This document shows positions 15,212-22,437 of a DNA stretch of 23,557 nt, in pieces; the first letter of the stretch is position 1; every line of letters starts with the position of its first letter. Below the pieces are notes generated by a model, which saw only the letters and a list, made by a program, of their open reading frames with translations, was not told the DNA's origin and did no database searches. Both the position numbers and the translations under genes were made by a program. This stretch comes from PKWO01 sp036561005 (GTDB lineage Bacteria > Pseudomonadota > Gammaproteobacteria > Burkholderiales > Burkholderiaceae_D): assembly GCA_036561005.1 (NCBI GenBank), contig DATBQE010000220.1, positions 1 to 23,557 on the forward strand, in the 5' to 3' direction.

Positions 15212-16636
15212 ATGCAAAAATTCTCCCGATTTGTTCATTGCGTTTTTATCGGTTTTTCGCTTGTCTCAGTCGCCTGCCAGGCCGCTGAATTACCTGGCAG
15301 CCTGCGCAATGCATTGAAGCATGCGGGCATCCCGCTCAGCGCTGTCGGCATTGAAGTCCAGCAGGTGGGCAATCCGAAACCGCTGCTGGCAATGAATGGC
15401 GACGAAGCATTTAGCCCGGCATCGACGATGAAACTCCTGACCACGCAGGCAGCGCTGGAACTTCTCGGCCCAACCTTCACCTGGAAGACCCAGGCCTATG
15501 TCAGCGGTAACGTCAGCGGTGACCAGTTGCAGGGCGATCTGATTTTCAAGGGAAGCGGCGATCCGAAACTCGTGACGGAAAATTTCTGGCTGTTTTTGCG
15601 CCAGATTCGCGATGCAGGATTGCGCGAAATCCGCGGCAACGTGGTCCTCGATCGCAGTGCCTTCGAACGCGTGCAGATCGATCCGGCGAAGTTTGACGGC
15701 GATCCAAGCAAACCTTATAACGTGGCACCGGATGCCATGCTCCTGAACTACCAGAGCTTGCGTTTTCAGTTTAATCCAACAGCATTGGGCGGCGCCCCGC
15801 AAATCACTATCGATCCGCCGCTGGCAGACTATGACGTCGTGACTCCGCACTGGGCAGCCGGCGATTGTGGCGATTGGCAAGGCAGGCTGGGCGCCAATAT
15901 CGGCGAATCCGGCGCGCGTTTCACGGGTAGCTACGCCAACGCGTGCGGCATCAAGACTTGGTATGTGGTGCCGTATCAAATGGCGCCCAATCAGTACTTT
16001 TCAGCCGTTTTCCGCAAGATGTGGCATGACCTCGGCGGGCGATTCACAGGCAAGGTCGTTGACGGCACAACGCCCGCCGATGCTCGCCTGATTTCCGTAT
16101 GGGAGTCGCCGACGCTAGCCGATACGGTGCGCGACATGAACAAGTTCAGCAACAATTTGATGGCGCGCCATTTACTCCTGACGCTGGCCGCAACCGATGG
16201 CGACCCCGGTGCGCCGCAAAGCGCATCGCATGGTGCGCTGGTTCTGGCCAACTGGCTGGCAGGAAAAGGGATCGCCGCGCCCGAATTGGTCGTGGAAAAC
16301 GGCTCCGGCCTGTCGCGCGCAGAACGCATTGCACCGGCCAATATGGCCAAGCTGCTGCAGGTCGCCTATCGCTCGCCTTTGATGCCGGAGTTCATATCGT
16401 CGTTGCCCCTTGTCGGTTACGACGGCACGATGCGCCATCGCTTGAACGATAAGGACGTGGCAGGAAATGCACACATCAAGACGGGTACCTTGAACGAGGT
16501 CAAGGCCATCGCCGGTTATGTGGTTGCCGCATCCGGCAAGACCTACGCCGTCGTCTTCTTCATCAATCACGCCAATGCGGCAGGCGGCGGCGCGGCGCAG
16601 GACGCTTTGCTTCAGTGGGTGTATGCAGAGGGGTAG
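15212..16636 (+). CDS. dacB: D-alanyl-D-alanine carboxypeptidase/endopeptidase (PBP4, class C)
   Basis: A 474-residue exported penicillin-binding protein of peptidase family S13. An N-terminal signal peptide is visible (FVHCVFIGFSLVSVACQAAE, cleavage likely after about residue 25). The three active-site motifs are present in order: S71-T-M-K74 (in SPASTMKLLTTQAALELLG), S313-N-N315 (KFSNNLMARH) and K423-T-G425 (HIKTGTLNEVKAIAGY). Between SxxK and SxN lies the large insertion typical of PBP4 (about 95-290). The enzyme trims or cleaves D-Ala-D-Ala stem peptides and cross-links in the periplasm. Length is usual. It shares the direction of pyrF, 148 bp downstream, without an evident terminator between. 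Confidence 0.95.
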   Translation: MQKFSRFVHCVFIGFSLVSVACQAAELPGSLRNALKHAGIPLSAVGIEVQQVGNPKPLLAMNGDEAFSPASTMKLLTTQAALELLGPTFTWKTQAYVSGNVSGDQLQGDLIFKGSGDPKLVTENFWLFLRQIRDAGLREIRGNVVLDRSAFERVQIDPAKFDGDPSKPYNVAPDAMLLNYQSLRFQFNPTALGGAPQITIDPPLADYDVVTPHWAAGDCGDWQGRLGANIGESGARFTGSYANACGIKTWYVVPYQMAPNQYFSAVFRKMWHDLGGRFTGKVVDGTTPADARLISVWESPTLADTVRDMNKFSNNLMARHLLLTLAATDGDPGAPQSASHGALVLANWLAGKGIAAPELVVENGSGLSRAERIAPANMAKLLQVAYRSPLMPEFISSLPLVGYDGTMRHRLNDKDVAGNAHIKTGTLNEVKAIAGYVVAASGKTYAVVFFINHANAAGGGAAQDALLQWVYAEG

Positions 16637-16784
16637 TAAAATAACGCACATGAGCTGATGGCGCGACTCCATGGAAGGAGCGCCCTCGGTGGTGATAAAA
16701 ATACCGGCTCCCAGCGAGTCAAGCGCATGTTTATGATCGATTTGACGTCGGATAGTTCGTGAACCGGCTCCTAGAAAGGCATCT

Positions 16785-17627
16785 GTGACATTCATCGAAA
16801 AGCTGTCCGCCGCATGGATCGGCAACCATTCCCTGCTGTGCGTCGGGCTCGATCCCGACATCAAGAAATTCCCCCGCCATCTGCAGGGCAAGCCGGGTGC
16901 GATCAAGGATTTCTGTATCGCCATCATTGACGCAACCGCAGATACGGCGTGCGCGTTCAAGCCGCAGATCGCCTATTTTGCTGCACAGGCAGCAGAAGAT
17001 CAGCTTGAAGATATTTGTGCGCACATGCGCGCGCACCATCCGCACATTCCAATTGTGCTCGATGCCAAGCGTGGCGATATCGGAGCGACGGCAGAGCAAT
17101 ACGCGCGCGAAGCCTTTGAGCGCTATGGCGCCGATGCCGTGACTGTCAATCCCTACATGGGCTACGATTCAATCGCGCCCTACCTCGAGTGGAATGATCG
17201 CGGTGCGATCGTGTTGTGCCGCACGTCCAATCCTGGTGGTTCCGACTTGCAATTCCTTAACGTCGACGGCAAGCCACTCTACCAGCACGTGGCCGGGCTG
17301 GTTGCGCACAAATGGAATCGCAATGGTCAATGCGGGCTGGTTGTCGGCGCGACGTTTCCTGCCGAATTGGCTGCAGTACGTAAGATCGTTGGTGACATGC
17401 CGCTGTTGGTTCCAGGAATTGGCGCGCAAGGCGGCGACATTGCCATGACCGTCGCTGCCGGCCGCACGCCTGGCGGGGCCGGCATGATGATCAATTCCTC
17501 CCGCGCAATCCTCTATGCCGCGTCGACGCAAGAGAGCCTGCAAGACTTCACCCTCGCAGCGGCGCGCGTCGCGCGTGAAACACAAGAAGCCATCAACGCT
17601 AATCGAAGCGACATCGCGCCCAGCTAA
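16785..17627 (+). CDS. pyrF: Orotidine 5'-phosphate decarboxylase (type 2)
   Basis: A 280-residue protein of the longer (type 2) OMP decarboxylase subfamily. It starts with GTG 16785, preceded by AGAAAGG; the protein MTFIEKLSAAWIGNHSLLCV then leads into GLDPD. Catalytic residues are seen in FKP (K59) and in the D93-A-K95-R-G-D98 signature (VLDAKRGDIG); the phosphate-binding end VPGIGAQGGD is also present. The enzyme makes UMP, the last step of de novo pyrimidine synthesis. The region before it contains a near-perfect direct repeat ACCGGCTCCCAG/ACCGGCTCCTAG 60 bp apart, the second copy overlapping the ribosome site. The gene is followed by a long structured non-coding stretch. Confidence 0.96.
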   Translation: MTFIEKLSAAWIGNHSLLCVGLDPDIKKFPRHLQGKPGAIKDFCIAIIDATADTACAFKPQIAYFAAQAAEDQLEDICAHMRAHHPHIPIVLDAKRGDIGATAEQYAREAFERYGADAVTVNPYMGYDSIAPYLEWNDRGAIVLCRTSNPGGSDLQFLNVDGKPLYQHVAGLVAHKWNRNGQCGLVVGATFPAELAAVRKIVGDMPLLVPGIGAQGGDIAMTVAAGRTPGGAGMMINSSRAILYAASTQESLQDFTLAAARVARETQEAINANRSDIAPS

Positions 17628-17636
17628 AGGTTTGCG

Positions 17637-17759
17637 CGCCAGTGGTTGGGCAAGACCACTATGTGCGTTAAACGCACTTCGCCACTGGCTGCATGCCACT
17701 TTAACTCCACTAGTGCCACTTCCCACCTTGCTCCCGAGCAAGGTGGGAAAGCGGAGTTA
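17637..17759. repeat. Strongly structured palindromic region after pyrF
   Basis: Several nested inverted repeats: CCAGTGG (17639-17645) with CCACTGG (17682-17688), enclosing GTGCGTT-A-AACGCAC (17663-17677); an alternative AGTGGT (17641-17646) with ACCACT (17655-17660); then TAACTCC (17702-17708) with GGAGTTA (17753-17759), enclosing a perfect 14-bp stem TTCCCACCTTGCTC/GAGCAAGGTGGGAA (17720-17749). GCCACT occurs three times (17681, 17695, 17715). No U-tract follows the large stem, so it is not a classical terminator. It may be a REP/BIME-like repeat or a structured RNA. Confidence 0.7.
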
Positions 17760-18052
17760 CATCTACCCGCACTTTTCGTCCCCAATCGTGGCAGCAATAC
17801 TGCGAATTATCGTCTCCCATAAATTTCGTCCAAAAAACGGCATTTTGACTCCGTAGAAGCTTCACCAAAGCGGCTCATTACGTACCAATTGCTTCAATTT
17901 ATCTTGCTGTTGTAAAAATGAGACCATGCCAGTTATCAGACCGCTTTACTACCAATTCAAAAAAACCGTATATAAATCAATGGAATGCGTATGGTTATTA
18001 AGTGCCGACATGAAGACCAATATAATCTTCGACAATACCACTTAGATACCGA
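17760..18052. other. AT-rich non-coding region upstream of the TonB receptor promoter
   Basis: About 290 bp without a supported gene. It is AT-rich, contains a run of A at 17960-17966 followed by TATATAAAT, and a TATAAT at 18021-18026 with a poor -35 (TTAAGT, 17998-18003), a possible second promoter for the receptor. No RNA gene or mobile element was recognised. Confidence 0.4.
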
Positions 18053-18081
18053 TTGACAGCCACTTTTTAGGCCTCTACAGT
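18053..18081 (+). promoter_or_regulatory. Strong sigma-70 promoter for the TonB-dependent receptor
   Basis: A perfect -35 TTGACA (18053-18058) and a -10 TACAGT (18076-18081) with an ideal 17-bp spacer. The predicted start is near 18088, giving a leader of about 245 nt. Confidence 0.75.
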
Positions 18082-18106
18082 GCGTCTCACGGGTACTGAT
18101 GTTGCG

Positions 18107-18137
18107 AAATGTGGAGGAGGTTCCGCATTTTGTTTCA
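18107..18137 (+). promoter_or_regulatory. Terminator-like leader hairpin with GGAGG in its loop
   Basis: AAATGTGGA (18107-18115) pairs with TCCGCATTT (18122-18130) over 9 bp including one G-U pair; the loop is GGAGGT, and the 3' side runs into TTTTGTTT. This looks like a small intrinsic terminator or regulatory hairpin about 20 nt into the receptor transcript. Function is inference. Confidence 0.4.
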
Positions 18138-18332
18138 GCTGCAAGTCTGGCGCCAACGTAGCGAAGCATCAGGCCAGCCGCAAAGCGCGACAAGATTTGA
18201 GTTCGGTTTCGTAAGGCGTTGTATTGGAAAGAGTCCTTTGCGGGTCGCATCAAAGCGAAGTGCACAAGGAGTCTGCATTTTCACAAAACTGGCCGGATTC
18301 GTGTTTGAAGGCCAATATCGAAGGGGGAGCAA

Positions 18333-21101
18333 ATGAATCGGAAGTTAACACCAATAGCATCGGCAGTCACGCTCTTGATGCTCGGCGCATCAGTGTCGGT
18401 ACAAGCCCAAGAGGCTGCTGCACCTGTCGTCGAAACAGTGACCGTTACTGGCATTCGTGCATCGTTGCAACAATCGCTGACACAAAAGCGCGATGCAATC
18501 GGCCACGTTGAAGTCATCACGTCGGAAGATATCGGCAAGATGCCGGACAAGAACGTTGCCGACTCGCTGCAACGCGTTCCTGGCGTCACCATCAGCTCCG
18601 CAGGCGCGACAGAAGGCGGCTTCGACGAAGCTGACCGCGTCAGTATGCGTGGTACCAACCCAAGCTTGACGCAAACCTTGATCAACGGCCATAACGTCGC
18701 TTCCGGCGACTGGTTCGTGCTCGATCAATCCGGTACCGTTGGCCGCAGCGTCAGCTACACGCTGATTCCTTCGGAATTAGTGGGCTCGGTCGTTGTGCAC
18801 AAGAGCTCGGAAGCAAGCATTGTTGAAGGTGGCGTTGCAGGTAACGTTGACATCATCACACGCAAGCCGCTCGACTTCAAAAACCAATTCACAGCGGAAG
18901 CCACTATTGGCGCCGTCTATGCTGAACTCCCAGGCAAGACCGACCCGCAGTTCAGCGGCTTGGTTAACTGGAAAAACGATCAAAAAACCTTTGGTATCTT
19001 GCTCCAGGCTTTCGACGAAAAGCGTCACCTGCAACGTGAAGGCCAAGAGTTGTTGAGCTGGGAAACGATTGCTCCAGGCTCCAAGATTGCAACTTCCAAT
19101 CCGGATCTGGTCGGCGTTACTTACCCAGGCTTGATCGGCTCGACCTTGTTCACACAAGAGCGTACCCGCAAAGGCGGCGAATTCGACGCGCAGTTCAAGG
19201 TCAGCAATGACTTCTCGTTCGACATCAACGGCTTCATCTCGAAGCTCGACGCACCGAACTACAACCGCAACTACATGTTGTGGGGCGATCACATCCTGGG
19301 TGGCGGCGCTGGTCAAGCTCCGAATCCTGGCTACGTAGTCAAGAATGGCGTACTGACTTCCGCGACCTTCCCTGGCGTGGCAGGCACGACCTACGGCGTG
19401 TACGATGAAATCGATCGTCCGAACGAAAGCGAAACGTCGAACTTCATCGCTCTCGAAGGCAAACTGCGCATCAATTCCGACCTGAAGTTTACCGGCAAGC
19501 TCGGTACATCTTCCGGTGACGGCAAGACGCCAACACAAAACGTCTCTGAGCAAAACTTCGGTAGTGGCGCCGGCGCAAGCTGGGCAATGAATGGCCTCGG
19601 TTCGGCAGCGTCGTGGATGGTTGGCAGCACTGCTTCGGCCGTCGCTCCTTCGGCCGCAACTTTCGGCTGGGTGTTCGGTGACCAATTCATCGACGTGAAA
19701 GATTCGGAAAACTGGGCGCAAATCGATGGAGAGTATTCGATTGCTCAAGGCATGTTCACGACATTGCAATTCGGTGCCCGCCTCAGCAGCCACGAGCGTA
19801 AATCGGAAGGCATTGTTGGTCAGGGTCCTGGTTGCAGCGGCTCCCCGCTGACATGGTCCGGTACGTATAACTGCGGCGCAAGCACTGCTTCGTCGTACAA
19901 CCTCGGCAACCTCGGCGGCGCACCAGGCGGCATCTATCCGTCCGGCTTCGGCAGCGGCTTGGGCGGCACGTTCCCAACCAACGTCTGGTACTACACACCG
20001 GCACAATTGGCTGCGTACGGCGCCTTGTCGAACCGTTCGCAAACCGGCTCGCGCGAAGATTACGGCAATGAGTTCCATCTGAAGGAAAACGATGGCGCAC
20101 TCTACGTGCAAAGCAATTTCGAGGGCTCGGGCTGGAGCGGCAATGCCGGTCTGCGTTTCGTGACCACGAAAGAGAACAGCATGTTCAATCAGGGTCTGCC
20201 TGGCAACACCCCGGCAAACGCCATCCCTGGCGAAGTTTCCGCATCGGCATTCGGACCATTCCTGCCAGTGTCGAGACAGCATACCTACACTGACATGCTG
20301 CCGAGCTTGAATTTGAAGTTCGACTTGACCAAGGACATCGTCGCACGTCTGTCTGCTGCCAAAACAATGGCGCGTCCTGACTACTCGGCTTTGGCCGGTA
20401 CGGTTTCCACGGGTCTGCCAGGTACTGCAGGTCAACCGGGTAACGGTTCGGGCGGTAACCCTGACCTGAAGCCTATCATTTCCAACAACTACGACGCGAC
20501 GATCGAGTGGTACTTCGCACCGCACGCATTGTTGTCGGCAAGCTTGTTTGAAATGGACCTGACCAGCTACGTGGGCTATGGCACCAATCTGGAATCGTTT
20601 GTTAATCCGGGTGGAAATGGCGTCGTCGCGGGTACCGTGCAGCAATACTACATTACCCAACCGGTCAACATCAGCGCCAACGTCAAGGGTCTGGAACTGG
20701 CATACGAACAACCGATCGGCAAGAACTTCGGTGTCGGCGCCAACTACACCTACGTCAATGCAGCTGACGAGTCGGGCGGTCCAGTGGTCGGTGCGTCCAA
20801 GAACACGGGCAACCTGACGGCATACTACGAAGACGCGCATTTCAACGCACGCATCGGTTACAACTTCCGCAGCAGCTTCTACAGCGGTCTTGACCGTAGC
20901 ACGGCGTTCTTCCAGGACTCCACCGCGACCGTCAGCGCCACACTGGGTTACAAGTACAACGACAATCTGTCGTTCACGCTTGACATGATGAACCTGAACA
21001 ACCCGATTCTGAAATACTATGGCGCAGCAGGTGAAAACCAGCCAGAACGTTTCTATGAAAACGGTCGTCAATATTACTTGAATGCTCACCTCAAGTACTA
21101 A
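18333..21101 (+). CDS. TonB-dependent outer-membrane receptor (Xanthomonas/Caulobacter type)
   Basis: A 922-residue outer-membrane protein. Signal peptide at 1-25 (LTPIASAVTLLMLGASVSVQ, cleavage after AQ-type VQA). A TonB-box-like ETVTVTG is at about 34-40, followed by the plug domain: IRASLQQSLTQKRDAIGHVE, then VITSEDIGKMPDKNVADSLQ and RVPGVTIS, the typical start of the TonB-Xanth-Caul family (TIGR01782). The plug ends near VEGGVAGNVDIITRKP; the remaining 750 residues are beta-barrel with many aromatic-terminated strands, ending YYLNAHLKY. No STN signalling domain is seen. Relatives import carbohydrates and other large nutrients, energised by TonB-ExbBD; the substrate here is unknown. The codon use (more CAA, CCA, AAC than neighbours) suggests high expression. 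GGGGGAG precedes ATG 18333. Confidence 0.95.
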   Translation: MNRKLTPIASAVTLLMLGASVSVQAQEAAAPVVETVTVTGIRASLQQSLTQKRDAIGHVEVITSEDIGKMPDKNVADSLQRVPGVTISSAGATEGGFDEADRVSMRGTNPSLTQTLINGHNVASGDWFVLDQSGTVGRSVSYTLIPSELVGSVVVHKSSEASIVEGGVAGNVDIITRKPLDFKNQFTAEATIGAVYAELPGKTDPQFSGLVNWKNDQKTFGILLQAFDEKRHLQREGQELLSWETIAPGSKIATSNPDLVGVTYPGLIGSTLFTQERTRKGGEFDAQFKVSNDFSFDINGFISKLDAPNYNRNYMLWGDHILGGGAGQAPNPGYVVKNGVLTSATFPGVAGTTYGVYDEIDRPNESETSNFIALEGKLRINSDLKFTGKLGTSSGDGKTPTQNVSEQNFGSGAGASWAMNGLGSAASWMVGSTASAVAPSAATFGWVFGDQFIDVKDSENWAQIDGEYSIAQGMFTTLQFGARLSSHERKSEGIVGQGPGCSGSPLTWSGTYNCGASTASSYNLGNLGGAPGGIYPSGFGSGLGGTFPTNVWYYTPAQLAAYGALSNRSQTGSREDYGNEFHLKENDGALYVQSNFEGSGWSGNAGLRFVTTKENSMFNQGLPGNTPANAIPGEVSASAFGPFLPVSRQHTYTDMLPSLNLKFDLTKDIVARLSAAKTMARPDYSALAGTVSTGLPGTAGQPGNGSGGNPDLKPIISNNYDATIEWYFAPHALLSASLFEMDLTSYVGYGTNLESFVNPGGNGVVAGTVQQYYITQPVNISANVKGLELAYEQPIGKNFGVGANYTYVNAADESGGPVVGASKNTGNLTAYYEDAHFNARIGYNFRSSFYSGLDRSTAFFQDSTATVSATLGYKYNDNLSFTLDMMNLNNPILKYYGAAGENQPERFYENGRQYYLNAHLKY

Positions 21102-21112
21102 TTGACTCTACG

Positions 21113-21142
21113 CCCCGTCGCCTGACGTTTGGCGTAACGGGG
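21113..21142 (+). other. Hairpin just after the receptor gene
   Basis: CCCCGT-CGCC / TGACGTTT / GGCG-TA-ACGGGG, a 10-bp stem with a 2-nt bulge starting 12 bp after the stop codon. It lacks a U-tract and may protect the 3' end of the mRNA. Confidence 0.5.
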
Positions 21143-21184
21143 TGCGGAATATCAGGTAGTATCAGGATTCAGAAAAGGAACATG

Positions 21185-21218
21185 AGACAAGGTATTTCAC
21201 GATACCTTGTCTTTTTTT
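21185..21218 (+). terminator. Rho-independent terminator after the TonB receptor
   Basis: AGACAAGGTAT / TTCACG / ATACCTTGTCT is a perfect 11-bp stem followed by a run of T. It separates the receptor from the cupin-like gene downstream. Confidence 0.93.
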
Positions 21219-21342
21219 ATGGGCGTTCGGCAAGCCTGATTTTCATCGATTGCAGCACTGCGTGTTAGACTGAAATGGAACGCAGCGCCAGTGCTTCGGC
21301 GTTCCCGAAAAACTCCATTGCTCCACCAGATATGGTTTTATC

Positions 21343-22365
21343 ATGAATCAAAAATTGCAACCGATTCCCGAATGGCATGACGTCAGTGACGCGATGTTCA
21401 AGGAAGAAATCATAGTCCAGCATCGGCCCGCGGTATTGCGCGGATTTGTGAAAAGGTGGCCGGTGGTGCGGCATGGCCTGCAATCTCCCGAGGCTGTGTC
21501 CCGTTACATCAAGAGTTTCGATAGCGGCGCACAGGTCAATGCGATCATGACCCGGCCCGAAGTACAGGGCAGGGTGTTCTACCGTGACGATATGAGCGGT
21601 TTCAATTTCGTGCGTAATCGCTTGCCGATTTCTGCCGTCGTCGACCAGTTGATGCGCTATTTGCCCGGTCAAAACCCGCCGTCTGTGGCCGTGCAAAGCG
21701 CCTTGATTCCCGAATGCTTGCCGGGATTCCAGCTCGAAAATGAAATGACGGCGCTTGATCCGATGATCGCGCCGCGAATCTGGATAGGAAATACCATCAC
21801 CGTTCCTGCTCACGTGGACGATGCCGACAACATTGCCTGCGTCGTCAGCGGCAAACGGCGCTTCACGCTGTTCCCGCCCGAGCAGGTGGCAAATATGTAT
21901 ATCGGACCTCTGGATTTCACGCCGGCCGGCGCGCCGATTTCCATGGTTCCTGCCAATGACCGCGATTTCGAACGCTTTCCAAAATTCAAAGACGCATTGG
22001 CGGCGGCGCAGGTAGCGGACCTTGAACCTGGGGACGCGCTGTTTATTCCGTCAGTCTGGTGGCACCAGGTCGAGTCTGTCGGCAAACTCAATATCCTGAT
22101 CAATTATTGGTGGGGCGGATCCATCGGCACGACCGACAGGACCAATGGTCCCATCGACTGTCTGATGCATTGCCTGCTGAACATGCGCGATCTCCCGCCG
22201 GATACGCGCCAGGCGTGGGGCAAGATTTTCGAGCACTATGTTTTCAATGTCGGCGAAAATTCGTTTGACTATATTCCGGAAGACAAGCGCGGCGTCCTTG
22301 GAAAATTGACGCCGCAACGTATTGAAGAAATCAAGGCGGGGCTGATCGCGAAATTGCAGAAATGA
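21343..22365 (+). CDS. Cupin-like (JmjC-type) domain protein, putative Fe(II)/2-oxoglutarate oxygenase
   Basis: A 340-residue protein of the Cupin_8 (PF13621) family. N-terminal RPAVLRGFVKRWPVV is the usual opening of JmjC-like hydroxylases. The metal facial triad is visible: H157-V-D159 (in TVPAHVDDADN) and H241 (VWWHQVES), and the strand GKRRFTLFPPEQV between them is the conserved R/K-FxLFPP segment that precedes 2-oxoglutarate binding residues. So an active Fe(II)/2-oxoglutarate-dependent hydroxylase or demethylase fold is likely; the substrate is unknown. Homologues (Pass1-related) often sit beside TonB receptors with SapC and tryptophan-halogenase genes in Caulobacter and Xanthomonas; only the receptor is present here. 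A strong terminator separates the two genes, and a GGAACGC/GCGTTCC hairpin (21277-21305) lies in the upstream leader. Confidence 0.9.
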   Translation: MNQKLQPIPEWHDVSDAMFKEEIIVQHRPAVLRGFVKRWPVVRHGLQSPEAVSRYIKSFDSGAQVNAIMTRPEVQGRVFYRDDMSGFNFVRNRLPISAVVDQLMRYLPGQNPPSVAVQSALIPECLPGFQLENEMTALDPMIAPRIWIGNTITVPAHVDDADNIACVVSGKRRFTLFPPEQVANMYIGPLDFTPAGAPISMVPANDRDFERFPKFKDALAAAQVADLEPGDALFIPSVWWHQVESVGKLNILINYWWGGSIGTTDRTNGPIDCLMHCLLNMRDLPPDTRQAWGKIFEHYVFNVGENSFDYIPEDKRGVLGKLTPQRIEEIKAGLIAKLQK

Positions 22366-22437
22366 TCTGCAATGCAGCAAGCGCGTTGCGGCCAATTCAA
22401 ACATTCGGAAACGACCGCCGCAGTCCTGCACTTTTTC

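Noticed and set aside
16661..16685. A GGCG...CGCC hairpin between dacB and pyrF considered as a terminator
   Set aside because: The stem is interrupted by a bulge and no T-run follows, so termination is not supported.
17957..18265. A 102-codon minus-strand frame in the receptor upstream region
   Set aside because: It overlaps the promoter and leader of the receptor, with no ribosome site and no recognisable features.
18777..21089. A 770-codon open frame on the minus strand, antisense to the TonB receptor
   Set aside because: It lies wholly within a clear receptor gene, shows no recognisable domain, and its Cys/Val/Arg-rich product is what the complement of biased receptor codons gives. Open length here is a codon-usage effect.
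21182..21271. A 29-codon frame with an AAAGGA ribosome site beginning inside the receptor terminator
   Set aside because: It coincides with an intrinsic terminator, so it would hardly be transcribed; the ribosome-site match is short enough to be chance.
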